From the NCBI RefSeq assembly GCF_027912515.1, contig NZ_CP115464.1, positions 3,697,501-3,761,500 on the forward strand: 64,000 nt of DNA, read 5' to 3'. A model generated the notes under the pieces. That model was not told the DNA's origin. It was given only the letters and a program-made list of their open reading frames with translations, and made no database searches. This DNA comes from Brevundimonas sp. NIBR10. GTDB lineage: Bacteria; Pseudomonadota; Alphaproteobacteria; Caulobacterales; Caulobacteraceae. The stretch's first letter is position 1, and each line of letters begins with the position of its first letter. This document shows positions 37,432 through 46,203 of this stretch, piece by piece. The position numbers and the translations under genes were made by a program.

Positions 37432-38469
37432 ATGTCGCGAGACCAGAATCGCCCTCTCATCGCCAGCCGTCGCCTGATCCTGGCGGGGGGCGTCGCGACG
37501 ACCGTGGCGGGCCTCGCCTCCTGCTTCCGTTCGGAGGCACCCGTCGATGACCAGGGCCGGGTCCGCATCCGCTTCGCCACCGACTGGCGCGCCCAGGCCG
37601 AGCATGGCGGCTTCTATCAGGCCCTGGCCTCCGGGGCCTATGAGCGACGCGGCCTGAACGTCCAGATCGTTCAGGGCGGGCCAGGCGTGAACGTACCCCA
37701 GCTGCTGGCCGCCGGTGCCGTCGAGCTGGGCATGGGCTCGAACAGCTTCATCCCCTTTAACCTGGTCGCCGAGGACGCCCCGGTGAAGGCCGTCGCCGCC
37801 TTCTTCCAGAAGGACCCCCAGGTCCTGATCGCCCATCCCGATCCGGCGCTGGAGACCATCGCCGACCTGGCCGGCCGGCCCTTCCTGCTCGCCGACGCCT
37901 CGATCACGGCTTTCTGGGTCTGGCTGAAGGCCAAATATGGTTTCACCGACGATCAGGTCCGCAAATACACCTTCAACCCGGCCCCCTTCCTCGCCGACGA
38001 GCGGGCCGTCCAGCAGGGCTATCTGACCTCCGAGCCCTTCACGATCGAAGAGGTCGGCGGCTTCGAGCCCAGGGTCTTCCTGCTGGCCGACGAAGGCTAT
38101 CCCTCCTATGCCGCCATGGTCCTGTCGCCCGACGGCTTCGCGCGCGACAACGCCAAGGCCCTGCGCAGCTTCATCGCCGCCTCGGCCGAGGGCTGGCGCG
38201 ACTATATGAACGGCGACCCGGCCGCCGCCAACGCCCTGATCAAGCGCGACAATCCCGACATGACCGACAAGAGCCTGGACCAGGCCCGTCAGGCCCTGAA
38301 CGAGAACTCCATCGTCGCGGGCGGCGACGCGGCCCTCTATGGCCTGGGCACTATGACCGCCGAACGCTGGCAGGCCTTCTTCGACACCACGTCCGGTGCC
38401 GGCGTCTATCCGGCCGGCCTGAACTGGCGCGACGCCTTCACCGACAACTATCTGCCGGGCCGTGGCTGA
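37432..38469 (+). CDS. ABC importer substrate-binding protein, NMT1/ThiY-like
   Basis: 345 residues. The N-terminus combines a twin-arginine run (ASRRLILAGGVATTVAGL) with a lipobox (LASC), so it is probably a Tat-exported lipoprotein. The periplasmic-binding fold is NMT1/THI5-like: RIRFATDWRAQAEHGGFYQA, LLAAGAVELGMGSNSFIPF and AAFFQKDPQVLIAHPD. The family binds pyrimidine precursors, sulfonates or nitrate. There is no TPP riboswitch upstream, so the ligand is open. It is the first of three overlapping genes. Confidence 0.85.
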   Translation: MSRDQNRPLIASRRLILAGGVATTVAGLASCFRSEAPVDDQGRVRIRFATDWRAQAEHGGFYQALASGAYERRGLNVQIVQGGPGVNVPQLLAAGAVELGMGSNSFIPFNLVAEDAPVKAVAAFFQKDPQVLIAHPDPALETIADLAGRPFLLADASITAFWVWLKAKYGFTDDQVRKYTFNPAPFLADERAVQQGYLTSEPFTIEEVGGFEPRVFLLADEGYPSYAAMVLSPDGFARDNAKALRSFIAASAEGWRDYMNGDPAAANALIKRDNPDMTDKSLDQARQALNENSIVAGGDAALYGLGTMTAERWQAFFDTTSGAGVYPAGLNWRDAFTDNYLPGRG

Positions 38470-39250
38470 GACCTCGGTCGGCCCCATCGCCCGGCTGAGC
38501 CAGGCCGTCGTCCGCTATGCGCGCGGCCCCTCGATCGGCCCTGTCGACCTGACCCTCCATCCCGGAGAGATCGTGGCTTTGGTCGGCGCCTCCGGGGCCG
38601 GCAAGTCCACCACCCTGCGTCTGCTGGCCGGGCTGGAACAGGCGTCGTCGGGGCAGGTCGCCCTCGACGCCGCCCCGGGCCGAACCGCCTTCGTCTTCCA
38701 GAGCCCGACCCTGATGCCCTGGGCCGACGCCGTGACCAATGTCGCCCTGCCGCTGGAACTTACCGGCATCGCCCGCCCCGAGGCCCACCGTCGGGCCGCC
38801 GAGGCCCTCGCCGCCGTGGGCCTCGGCGACCGCCTGACCGCCCGCCCGGCCCAGCTCTCGGGCGGCATGGCCATGCGCGTCTCGCTGGCCCGCGCCCTGG
38901 TCACCGAGCCCGAACTCCTGCTGCTGGACGAGCCCTTCGCCGCGCTCGACTCCATCACCCGCCGCGGCCTGATCGAGGACCTGCACCGGCTGTGGGAGGC
39001 CCGTCTCGCCACCGCCCCCATGGCCATCGTCTTCGTCACCCATGACGTGGACGAGGCCGTCTATCTGGCCTCACGCGTTGTGGTCCTCAGCGCCACCGAC
39101 GGCCGCACGGTTCAGAGCCTCGACATCCCCGGCCCCCTGCCCCGGCCGGCCGACTGGCGGCTCGAACCCGCCTACCGACAGGCGGCGGAGACCGTCGCCC
39201 GCGCCCTGTCCGACGCCATGCCGAACCTGGCCCCGGCGGTCCCCGCATGA
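38462..39250 (+). CDS. ABC importer ATPase (nitrate/sulfonate/pyrimidine family)
   Basis: 262 residues from GTG 38462, overlapping the binding-protein gene by 8 bp. Walker A is GASGAGKST, the Q-loop VFQSPTLMPWADAVTNVALP, signature QLSGGMAMRVSLARAL, Walker B LLLDEPFAALDS and switch His VFVTHDVDEAVYLASR. These match the SsuB/TauB/NrtD group. It powers uptake with the flanking permease and binding protein. Confidence 0.9.
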   Translation: MAETSVGPIARLSQAVVRYARGPSIGPVDLTLHPGEIVALVGASGAGKSTTLRLLAGLEQASSGQVALDAAPGRTAFVFQSPTLMPWADAVTNVALPLELTGIARPEAHRRAAEALAAVGLGDRLTARPAQLSGGMAMRVSLARALVTEPELLLLDEPFAALDSITRRGLIEDLHRLWEARLATAPMAIVFVTHDVDEAVYLASRVVVLSATDGRTVQSLDIPGPLPRPADWRLEPAYRQAAETVARALSDAMPNLAPAVPA

Positions 39251-40014
39251 CCCGCCTCTGGCGCGCCCTGCCCCCGCTGCTCCTGATCGCTAGCCTGCTG
39301 GCGGTCTGGGAGGCGTCCTGCCGCCTGCTGGCCGTCCCGACCTATTTCCTGCCGCCCCCCAGCGCCGTCGCCGTCGCCCTGGTCGAGCGGGCTCCGGTCC
39401 TGGCCGGTTCGGCGCTCCAGACCTTCTGGATGGCGATCCATGCCCTGATCGTCGCCACCGTCCTGGGTGGAGGCCTGGCCATCGGAGTCTCCCTGTCGGA
39501 CGCCGCCGAGCGCGCCGTCCGGCCCCTGGCCATCGCGCTTCAGGTCACCCCCATCGTCGCCATCGCCCCCTTGGTCCTGATCTGGGCGGGGCTGGACAAT
39601 GCCGAGCAGGCGGTCGTGGCCCTCGCCGCCGCCGTCGCCTTCTTCCCGGTCTTCTCCGGCGTCCTGACCGGGCTGAAGTCGGCAGATCCGGACCTGGAGC
39701 GGCTGTTCGACCTGTACCGCGCCAATCGCGTCCAGCGGCTGCTCCGGCTGCGCCTGCCCACCGCCCTGCCCTTCGCGCTGGAGGGTCTTCGGGTCGCGGC
39801 GGGTCTGGCCGTCATCGGGGCCGTGGTCGCCGAGTTTGTCTCCGGCTCCGGGGCCGCCCAGGGCCTGGCCTGGCGACTTCTGGAGGCCGGCAACCGCCTG
39901 CGTACCGCCGAGCTTCTGGCCGCCCTGGTCTGGCTGGCGGCCCTGGGGCTTGTGCTCAACGCCGCCGTCGCCGCGATCAGCGGCTGGGTCGTGCGTCGCC
40001 AGTCGGGGCGTTAG
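39247..40014 (+). CDS. ABC importer permease
   Basis: 255 residues with about six membrane helices (LPPLLLIASLLAVWEASCRL, VVALAAAVAFFPVFSGVLTG). The SsuC/TauC coupling loop is FDLYRANRVQRLLRLRLPTA. It overlaps the ATPase gene by 4 bp and ends the operon. Confidence 0.9.
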   Translation: MTRLWRALPPLLLIASLLAVWEASCRLLAVPTYFLPPPSAVAVALVERAPVLAGSALQTFWMAIHALIVATVLGGGLAIGVSLSDAAERAVRPLAIALQVTPIVAIAPLVLIWAGLDNAEQAVVALAAAVAFFPVFSGVLTGLKSADPDLERLFDLYRANRVQRLLRLRLPTALPFALEGLRVAAGLAVIGAVVAEFVSGSGAAQGLAWRLLEAGNRLRTAELLAALVWLAALGLVLNAAVAAISGWVVRRQSGR

Positions 40015-40076
40015 CCCGGGGTTAACAGGCCGACGACTACCTTGGCCCGACGTTCCGCGTGAACGGGAGCCGCTCT

Positions 40077-41120
40077 GTGTCTGATCGTACCCTCTTTGCC
40101 CGACTTGTAACCTCGGTCGCCGTCAGCGCCGCGACCGTGCTGATCGCCGGTGCGGCGTCCGCCCAGTCGCGTCCCGGCGAGCAGGCCGGCCTGCGTTACC
40201 TGTCCTGGGCCGGAAAGCCCGCCTCGGCCGCGGCCGACGACCTGCGCCGGCCCGGCGTCATCCCGCGCCAGACGGCCTCGGCCACGCCGGCCCCGATGAT
40301 GGGTCGCAACAGCCGCTACGGCTCCCCGACGCCGGGCGTCAACGCCCCGACCCCGGCCTCCGCCTGGATCTCCGGCCCGCCGCGTCCCCTGGCCATGCCC
40401 CAGGCACCCTCGCAGCCTCAGGCCCAGCCACAGCCCCAGCCCTACGACATCCAGGCCCAGACGGCCGTCCACAGCCCGGGCTATGGCCAACCGCAAGTCC
40501 AGCAAGGCCAGATGAGTGCTCCGGCACCGTCCGAGGCGCAGATGATGGCCTCGGCACCCGCCTATGATCCCTCGCGCGCCTTCCGCCGCCAGGACCCCTA
40601 TTTCGCCGCCCCGCCCCAGGTGCAGGCGGCGATGCAGCCTTCGCCCCAGCCGACCTATATGCCGCCGCCCGCCCCGATCCCGACTGCGATCGACCCGGCT
40701 ATGCAGGCGCAGCAGCAGGCGCAATCCTCCGCGCCCTACGACCCCAACGCCCCGCGCCGGGATGCCCTGATCTTCAGCATGAACCAGGGCGGTGCCGCTT
40801 CGGGCCAACCGCAGGCCCAGGCCCAACAGCCCCAGTACGCCCCGCAGCATGCTCCGGCACCCACTGATCCCAATGCCCCGCGCCAGCTGGCCCAGGCCGC
40901 TCCGACCCAGTCCGGACAGCCGCCCCGCGAAAGCGCCCGCTACTATTCGGTCCACCGCGAGGCGGGCCACGAGCCCGACGCCATGACCCTGCCTGAGTCC
41001 GTCTTCATCGGCGGCGGCACCACCCCCGACCTGGCCGAGCCGCCGCCCGTGCCGATCATGCCGCGCACCGTCAACGGCCGCGCCCAGGTGATGGTCAATC
41101 AGGAACCGGTCCTGCCATGA
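40077..41120 (+). CDS. Secreted Pro/Gln/Ala-rich protein, unknown
   Basis: 347 residues from GTG 40077, with GGGAG 7 nt upstream. The signal peptide (LVTSVAVSAATVLIAGAASA) ends at AQ. Residues about 85-290 are low-complexity Pro, Gln and Ala (QAPSQPQAQPQPQPYDIQAQ, PPPAPIPTAIDPAMQAQQQA) with repeated YDPNAPR/TDPNAPR. The last 60 residues are more ordered (YYSVHREAGHEPDAMTLPES). A disordered periplasmic linker is likely. Its stop overlaps the start of the DUF2336 gene by 4 bp, so the two are probably co-expressed. Confidence 0.7.
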   Translation: MSDRTLFARLVTSVAVSAATVLIAGAASAQSRPGEQAGLRYLSWAGKPASAAADDLRRPGVIPRQTASATPAPMMGRNSRYGSPTPGVNAPTPASAWISGPPRPLAMPQAPSQPQAQPQPQPYDIQAQTAVHSPGYGQPQVQQGQMSAPAPSEAQMMASAPAYDPSRAFRRQDPYFAAPPQVQAAMQPSPQPTYMPPPAPIPTAIDPAMQAQQQAQSSAPYDPNAPRRDALIFSMNQGGAASGQPQAQAQQPQYAPQHAPAPTDPNAPRQLAQAAPTQSGQPPRESARYYSVHREAGHEPDAMTLPESVFIGGGTTPDLAEPPPVPIMPRTVNGRAQVMVNQEPVLP

Positions 41121-42226
41121 CCGACGTCGCACCCGAGGCCGCCGTCGCCGGGTCCCGCCTGCCGGCCCTGATCGCCCTGGCCCAGGAACCGTCCAGCGAA
41201 AGCCGCCGGGCCCTGCTGCGCGAACTGACCGACCATTTCTTCGGCTCAACGGCCCGCACGACCAATGAGGACGCCCTCTACGGCTCGGTCCTGTCCGACC
41301 TGGCCGCCGACATGGAGGTCGCCGTCCGGCGCGAGCTGTCGGCCCGTTTCGCCGTCCGTTCCGACGCCCCCCGCGCCCTGATCCGCCGCCTGGCCAATGA
41401 CGAGGCCGATATCGCGGGCGAGGTGCTTCGCGTCTCCACCGTCCTGACCGAGGAAGACCTGCTGGGCGTCGTCCGCGCCAAGGGACAGGACCACCTGCGC
41501 GCCGTCTCCGGCCGGGCCGATGTCTCCGAGGCCCTATCCGACGTCATCGTCCAGCGCGGCGACGACGAGACCCTGGGCACCCTGCTGCGCAACGACGGCG
41601 CCCGCCTGTCGCGCTCGGCGACGGAAGCGGCGGTCGAGCGGGCCAAGGCCAATCCCGACCTTCACGCCGCCACCGTCGAACGCTCCAGCCTTCCGCCCGA
41701 CCTGCTCAACGAGATGTATTTCGTGGTCGAGGCCCGCCTGCGTCAGCACATCCTCGAACAGAACGCCGCCATGGACCCGGTGCTGCTCGAGAACGCCCTG
41801 GCCGCCGGACGGACCCGCATCGCCACAGATGACGGGGCCCTGCCCGCCGACTATGCCGCCGCCCACGACTATGTCGACGAACTGCGCGCCGCCGGTCAGC
41901 TGTCACCGACCATGCTGGCCCGGTTCCTGCGCTCCGGCTCGCGCACGCCTTTCCTGATCGCCCTGGCCCAGCTGGCGGACGTCGATTTCCATACCGCCCG
42001 CCAGATCGTCGAGCGGGGCGAGATCGACGCCCTGGCCGTCATCTGCAAGGCCGCCGACCTGGACCGCGCCCTGTTCCTGACCTTCACCGTGGTCATCCTG
42101 AACAAGGACGCCGACGCCATGGGCAAGGCCCACGGCTATGGCCGCCTCTACGCCGACCTGACCCGCGACCAGGCCCTGCGCACGGTCCGCTTCTGGCGCA
42201 TGCGGCGGGGCGTTCAGGCGGCCTGA
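41117..42226 (+). CDS. DUF2336 family protein, copy 1
   Basis: 369 residues, almost all helical, with HEAT-like repeats: ALYGSVLSDLAADMEVAVRR, VIVQRGDDETLGTLLRNDGA and a C-terminal RFLRSGSRTPFLIALAQLAD. This is the DUF2336 family of alphaproteobacteria, whose molecular function is not established. There is no signal peptide. It is translationally coupled to the Pro/Gln-rich protein. A second DUF2336 gene lies 0.75 kb away on the other strand. Confidence 0.85.
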   Translation: MTDVAPEAAVAGSRLPALIALAQEPSSESRRALLRELTDHFFGSTARTTNEDALYGSVLSDLAADMEVAVRRELSARFAVRSDAPRALIRRLANDEADIAGEVLRVSTVLTEEDLLGVVRAKGQDHLRAVSGRADVSEALSDVIVQRGDDETLGTLLRNDGARLSRSATEAAVERAKANPDLHAATVERSSLPPDLLNEMYFVVEARLRQHILEQNAAMDPVLLENALAAGRTRIATDDGALPADYAAAHDYVDELRAAGQLSPTMLARFLRSGSRTPFLIALAQLADVDFHTARQIVERGEIDALAVICKAADLDRALFLTFTVVILNKDADAMGKAHGYGRLYADLTRDQALRTVRFWRMRRGVQAA

Positions 42227-42330
42227 GGTTCGAGGTTCGAGAGACGAGGTTCGAGGGTTCAGACGAACGGACCCGCAGGAGACCCCCTCGAGAACCCTTG
42301 GCTCCTCGAACCTGGCCCCTCTCCCCTCGA
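42227..42330. repeat. GAGGTTCGAG short repeat cluster
   Basis: Three copies of AGGTTCGAG-like sequence (42229-42258) face inverted CCTCGAAC copies (42304-42311 and 42325-42331), with GAGGGTTC/GAACCCTT between them. The arms can pair into branched hairpins between the convergent DUF2336 and mucR genes. It may end the plus-strand transcript. Confidence 0.5.
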
Positions 42331-42333
42331 ACG

Positions 42334-42365
42334 TAAAACGCCCGCCTCCTTCCGAAAGCGGGCGT
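42334..42365 (-). terminator. Intrinsic terminator of mucR
   Basis: ACGCCCGC (42338-42345) pairs with GCGGGCGT (42358-42365). On the minus strand the stem is followed by TTTTACG, 22 bp beyond the mucR stop. Confidence 0.8.
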
Positions 42366-42387
42366 CTCAAACTGCCTCGCGGACAGA

Positions 42388-42819
42388 CTACTTCTTGGCG
42401 CGGGTCGTGGTGCGGGCGGGTTTGCGGCCGCCCTGGCCCAAGCCCATCTGCTTGGCCAGTTCCGAACGGGCCTTGGCATAGTTGGGGGCGACCATCGGAT
42501 AGTCCTTGGCCAGGTTCCACTTGGCCCGATAGTCTTCGGGGCTCATGTCGTACTTGGTGCGCAGGTGACGCTTCAGCGACTTGAACTTGCGGCCGTCCTC
42601 CAGGCAGATCAGGAAGTCGGGGCTGATCGACTTGCGCACCGGCACAGCCGGCTCCTTGATTTCAGGCTCGACCTCGACAACGCCGGTCGAGACCTGCGAC
42701 AGGGCGGCATGGATGTTCGAGATCAGCGACGGCAGGTCGTTGGCCGAGACACTGTTGTTGCCGACATAGGCCGACACGATGTCCGCCGTCATCTCCAGAA
42801 GACCGGTCTTCTCGTCCAT
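42388..42819 (-). CDS. mucR: MucR/Ros family zinc-finger transcriptional regulator
   Basis: 143 residues from ATG 42819; GTG 42834 is an alternative. The N-terminal oligomerisation part ([20 protein letters not shown]) precedes the C2H2-type finger [20 protein letters not shown] and the MucR signature [21 protein letters not shown] basic tail ([14 protein letters not shown]) follows. In Caulobacter, MucR proteins silence AT-rich promoters and act with CtrA and SciP in G1. It is monocistronic with its own terminator. Confidence 0.94.
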   Translation of the reverse strand: MDEKTGLLEMTADIVSAYVGNNSVSANDLPSLISNIHAALSQVSTGVVEVEPEIKEPAVPVRKSISPDFLICLEDGRKFKSLKRHLRTKYDMSPEDYRAKWNLAKDYPMVAPNYAKARSELAKQMGLGQGGRKPARTTTRAKK

Positions 42820-42972
42820 GTTCAGAGCTTCCACTTGCTGATTCTGCCTTTACTCGCCGCTCTTACGGCTGATTGGCAAGGTCAGTAGTGATCTTCGCCG
42901 ACGAAAGCAATGCAAGGTCATCGATCGGCACGATTTACAGCAGACGAAGTCAGACAGCTTTGACGCGACTGA

Positions 42973-44190
42973 TCAGCGTCCAAAGTTCTCGGCCAGGGCC
43001 ATCATGGCGGCCCGCTCGGGAGCCGAGTATTCGTCCAGGCCTTCGCCGTCTCCGTCGCGAATGGCCTTGAGCAACTGGGGCGACAGGGCCGAGGACAGCG
43101 ACCAGTTCCAGTAACGCAGCACCGTCTGGGCCCGATCGACGGCCAGCATCTCGAAGCAGATCGCGACCCTTTCCCAGGCCGGATGGATCTGGCCATCCGG
43201 ACCCACCTCGGGCCGCCGCATGGACCGCCACAGGTTCTGGAGATCGACGCGGGTCATGCCCGTGGCCTTGCACAGGATGGCCAGGGGCTCACCGCCCGGG
43301 TCGCCCAGGATCTTGGCCCCCGTCAGCGGCTTGATCCCCGCCAGGTAGGATATTTCCGACGCCAGCTCGCGGCTCAGGCCCGATTGCGCCGCCACGGCGA
43401 CCGCCTGTTCCAGGTTGTCGTAGGGGCTCTTGGCGACGGCGGCGCGGTTGCGCTGGCGGCGCTCGATGAACTGCAAGGCCTTGCGCGAGACAGGGTCCTG
43501 CCAGCCCTCGGCGGCGGCCATGGCGAAGACGTCCTCGACCACCTCCTGCATGACCTCGCGGGACACGGCGAAGCGTTGCAGGATGGTCCGGCGGTCCTCC
43601 TGTCCGCACCACCAGAACATCACATAGGCCCCCGACGGCCGCAGCTCGGCGCGGCGCAGCAGTTGGGCGCAATAGCTCGGCGTCTGGCGGCTCTGGTCGA
43701 CGATCTGCTCGACCCCGACCTGGGACAGGCGGGCCGTGGTATTGCGCATCACCGCCTCGACGACCCGGGGCTCGGCAAAGCCGATCAGGGCGTCGGTGAC
43801 CACCTCGGCCAGACCCCGTCGATTGGCGATCAGGACGCGGTGCTCCACCGAGGCGTCCCGGGCACAGGCCACCAGGTCGGCGTCGGTCAGGGAGGCGCAC
43901 TGCTCGATCAGCAGGCCGGCGATCTCCGGCTCATCCCGTAGCAGCATCCGCGCCAGGCTGTTGGGCAGTTCCGACAGGGGGGCCAGCCGGGCCGCGACGC
44001 GCTTGCGCTCCTGGGGGGCGGCCAGACGCAGCATCTCGACCAGGAGGTCGCCGGTCACCGACCGTTCGAAGGCGTTGATCCGGCTGGCCGGCAGGGACAC
44101 CACGTCGGCCAGCCGCTTGAGCAGCGCGTGGCGCGCGCGCAGCGCCGGGGTCGGCGCATCCTCGATCGGGGCGGCAGCGGCTTCGGACAT
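42973..44190 (-). CDS. DUF2336 family protein, copy 2
   Basis: 405 residues from ATG 44190; GTG 44199 is an alternative. It is fully helical: LLKRLADVVSLPASRINAFE, LARMLLRDEPEIAGLLIEQC, VMRNTTARLSQVGVEQIVDQ and, at the C-terminus, ILGDPGGEPLAILCKATGMT. It shares the DUF2336 layout with the protein at 41117-42226, but similarity is low outside the helical repeats. Caulobacter relatives are linked to cell-envelope or chemosensory loci; no function is assigned here. Confidence 0.82.
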   Translation of the reverse strand: MSEAAAAPIEDAPTPALRARHALLKRLADVVSLPASRINAFERSVTGDLLVEMLRLAAPQERKRVAARLAPLSELPNSLARMLLRDEPEIAGLLIEQCASLTDADLVACARDASVEHRVLIANRRGLAEVVTDALIGFAEPRVVEAVMRNTTARLSQVGVEQIVDQSRQTPSYCAQLLRRAELRPSGAYVMFWWCGQEDRRTILQRFAVSREVMQEVVEDVFAMAAAEGWQDPVSRKALQFIERRQRNRAAVAKSPYDNLEQAVAVAAQSGLSRELASEISYLAGIKPLTGAKILGDPGGEPLAILCKATGMTRVDLQNLWRSMRRPEVGPDGQIHPAWERVAICFEMLAVDRAQTVLRYWNWSLSSALSPQLLKAIRDGDGEGLDEYSAPERAAMMALAENFGR

Positions 44191-44233
44191 GTCCTCCACA
44201 GACTAGGCCTCAGCGGTTAACCGGCCGTGACGG

Positions 44234-44707
44234 TCAGTCGTACGCCGCCCAGGCCGCGCGGCTGTCGCCGGTCAGAGCGAACCCGGCCTCGACCACACCG
44301 GCGTCCCGAAAGGCCAGGGTCAGGACAACCTGTCCCTCCACGGCCTTGGCCGGGTCGAAGTCGATCAGCATCAGGTGCAGGTCGCTGCCGGGGCGGATAT
44401 CCAGTGCGCCCTGGGCCGGTACGTCCCAGACGGGCTCCGAATCCATGCTGACCCCGGTTGCACTGCGTCGGATATGATGAAACTCAACCCGGCTGGCGCA
44501 GGTGCAGGTGACGCCCACCAGCTGGTCCCGTGCCGACGACGCATTGACGACACGAACATAGCCCGCCGAAGCCTCGCCGACAGTCCCGGAGCTCGCCACG
44601 ATCCGCCGGCTGAGGTCCAGCGACCCGGCGACCGCGGGGGTCTCGGCCAGTGCAGGCGCGGAGGCGAGCACTGCGGCCGCGCCCAGTATCGTGCGGAGGA
44701 ACATCAT
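44234..44707 (-). CDS. PCu(A)C family periplasmic copper chaperone
   Basis: 157 residues with a signal peptide (FLRTILGAAAVLASAPALA). The copper ligands follow the H..M..HxM plan: FHHIRRSATGVSM, then DLHLMLIDF. A CTC pair (VGVTCTCASRVEF) lies just before and may add a binding site. It delivers Cu(I), typically to cytochrome oxidase or SenC-type proteins, but no partner gene is adjacent. It is upstream of DUF2336 copy 2 on the same strand, 43 bp apart. Confidence 0.9.
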   Translation of the reverse strand: MMFLRTILGAAAVLASAPALAETPAVAGSLDLSRRIVASSGTVGEASAGYVRVVNASSARDQLVGVTCTCASRVEFHHIRRSATGVSMDSEPVWDVPAQGALDIRPGSDLHLMLIDFDPAKAVEGQVVLTLAFRDAGVVEAGFALTGDSRAAWAAYD

Positions 44708-44785
44708 CGAAACCTGTCCTTCAGCGGGCCGCGAGGGCCGGAACGATCTCAGTTCCCAAACCGTAGTCCTGAAGCAAGGCCGACG

Positions 44786-45760
44786 CTACAGCCCGTCGAA
44801 CAGGGCGGTCGACAGATAGCGTTCGGCGAAGCTGGGGATGATGACCACGATGGTCTTGCCTGCGTTCTCGTCCAGGGCGGCCAGTCGGAAGGCGGCGGTC
44901 AGGGCGGCGCCGGAGCTGATCCCCACGGGAATGCCCTCGGTGCGGGCGACCTTGCGGGCCATGTCGAAACTGTCCTCGTTGGAGACCTGTTCGACCGCGT
45001 CGATCACGTCGCGGTCCACGATCGAGGGGATGAAGCCCGCGCCGATGCCCTGGATCTTGTGCGGGCCGGGCGCGCCGCCGGACAGGACGGGCGAGGCCGT
45101 CGGCTCGACCGCCACCATCCGCACCGAGGGCTTCTTGGCCTTCAGGGCCTGGCCGACGCCGGTGATGGTGCCGCCGGTGCCGACGCCCGAGACGACGATG
45201 TCCACGGCACCCGCCGTGTCGTTCCAGATCTCCTCGGCCGTCGTCGCCCGGTGGATGGCAGGGTTGGCCAGGTTGTCGAACTGCGACGGGCTGACGGCAT
45301 TGGGCGTGGTTTCCAGCAGTTCCTGGGCCCGGGCGATGGCACCCTTCATGCCCTTCTCGGCGGGGGTCAGTTCCAGGGTCGCACCCAGCAGGGCCAGCAT
45401 CTTGCGCCGCTCGATCGACATCGATTCCGGCATGACCAGGATCAGCTTGTAGCCCTTGGCGGCGGCGACGAAGGCCAGGGCGATGCCGGTGTTGCCGCTG
45501 GTGGGCTCGATCAGGACGGTGTCGGGCTTGATCTTTCCGGCCGCTTCCAGCGCCTCGACCATGGCCACGCCGATGCGGTCCTTGACCGAGGCGATGGGGT
45601 TGAAGAACTCCAGCTTGGCCAGCACCGTGGCCTTTGACCCATACTCTGCCGACAGGCGGGGCAGCTTGACCAGAGGGGTGTCGCCGATGGTGTCGATGAT
45701 GGACTCATAGACCTTGCCACGGCCCTGGGTGGCGCGATTTGAGGCGTCGTAGTCGGACAT
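44786..45760 (-). CDS. cysK: Cysteine synthase A
   Basis: 324 residues from ATG 45760, with GGAG 6 nt upstream; the longer open frame is not family-like. It makes cysteine from O-acetylserine and sulfide with PLP. The PLP lysine is in [13 protein letters not shown], the substrate loop is [11 protein letters not shown] and the phosphate cup [12 protein letters not shown]. The C-terminus [15 protein letters not shown] is also typical. It is a single gene. Confidence 0.95.
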   Translation of the reverse strand: MSDYDASNRATQGRGKVYESIIDTIGDTPLVKLPRLSAEYGSKATVLAKLEFFNPIASVKDRIGVAMVEALEAAGKIKPDTVLIEPTSGNTGIALAFVAAAKGYKLILVMPESMSIERRKMLALLGATLELTPAEKGMKGAIARAQELLETTPNAVSPSQFDNLANPAIHRATTAEEIWNDTAGAVDIVVSGVGTGGTITGVGQALKAKKPSVRMVAVEPTASPVLSGGAPGPHKIQGIGAGFIPSIVDRDVIDAVEQVSNEDSFDMARKVARTEGIPVGISSGAALTAAFRLAALDENAGKTIVVIIPSFAERYLSTALFDGL

Positions 45761-45970
45761 GGAAGCTCCGTCGTTCCCGGTGTGTCGGGGTCGCATAACA
45801 GATAGGCCGATCGGGGCGACCGCAAGGGGGCGGCCCGGCGATTTATCGGTGACGGCCTTGCGAGATTTCATATCGGCGGCGTCGCGGAACCGGGGGCGGG
45901 GGACGGTCGGAAAAGCAGGGTCTGAAAGGTCCGAATGGTCTGGAATGTAAGGTATGCATTACTTTTTTGA

Positions 45971-46029
45971 GGAGTCCGGACTCAAAAACAGAGTCCGAAG
46001 AGTCCGTTGAGTCCGTTGAGTCCGGACTC
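45971..46029. repeat. GAGTCCG tandem repeat flanked by GAGTCCGGACTC palindromes
   Basis: A perfect 12-bp palindrome GAGTCCGGACTC occurs at 45972-45983 and 46018-46029. Between them runs GAGTCCGAAGAGTCCGTTGA and GTCCGTTGAG, a 9-bp tandem (GAGTCCGTT) of about four units. Each GAGTC is also a GANTC (CcrM) site, giving six in under 60 bp when both strands of the palindromes are read. The surrounding 440 bp (45761-46203) hold no gene. Confidence 0.75.
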
Positions 46030-46117
46030 TGATCGGGTCCCCGGGAGGATGCTTTAGGGTCTCAAAGACAGACGCGGACCGACAGTCTACCACGCTCTCA
46101 GGGCGCGCTTGGTCGAA

Positions 46118-46176
46118 GGCCTCGAGAATCGCTCAATCCCTTGTGCGGCAAGGGATCGGGACGCCGAAGTTGCGAA
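46118..46176 (+). repeat. Dispersed 60-bp hairpin repeat, copy B
   Basis: GGCCTCGAGAATCG is followed by CAATCCCTT...AAGGGATCGG and CGAAGTTGCGAAACCGG, in the same order and orientation as copy A at 33049-33108. One stem pair is mismatched here. It starts 86 bp beyond the RTX gene stop. Confidence 0.65.
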
Positions 46177-46203
46177 ACCGGACCCGTCCGGCGACCCTGC
46201 GCC

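Noticed and set aside
42227..42330. tRNA suggested by GGTTCGAG
   Set aside because: No acceptor stem or anticodon arm; the sequence is a short iterated repeat.
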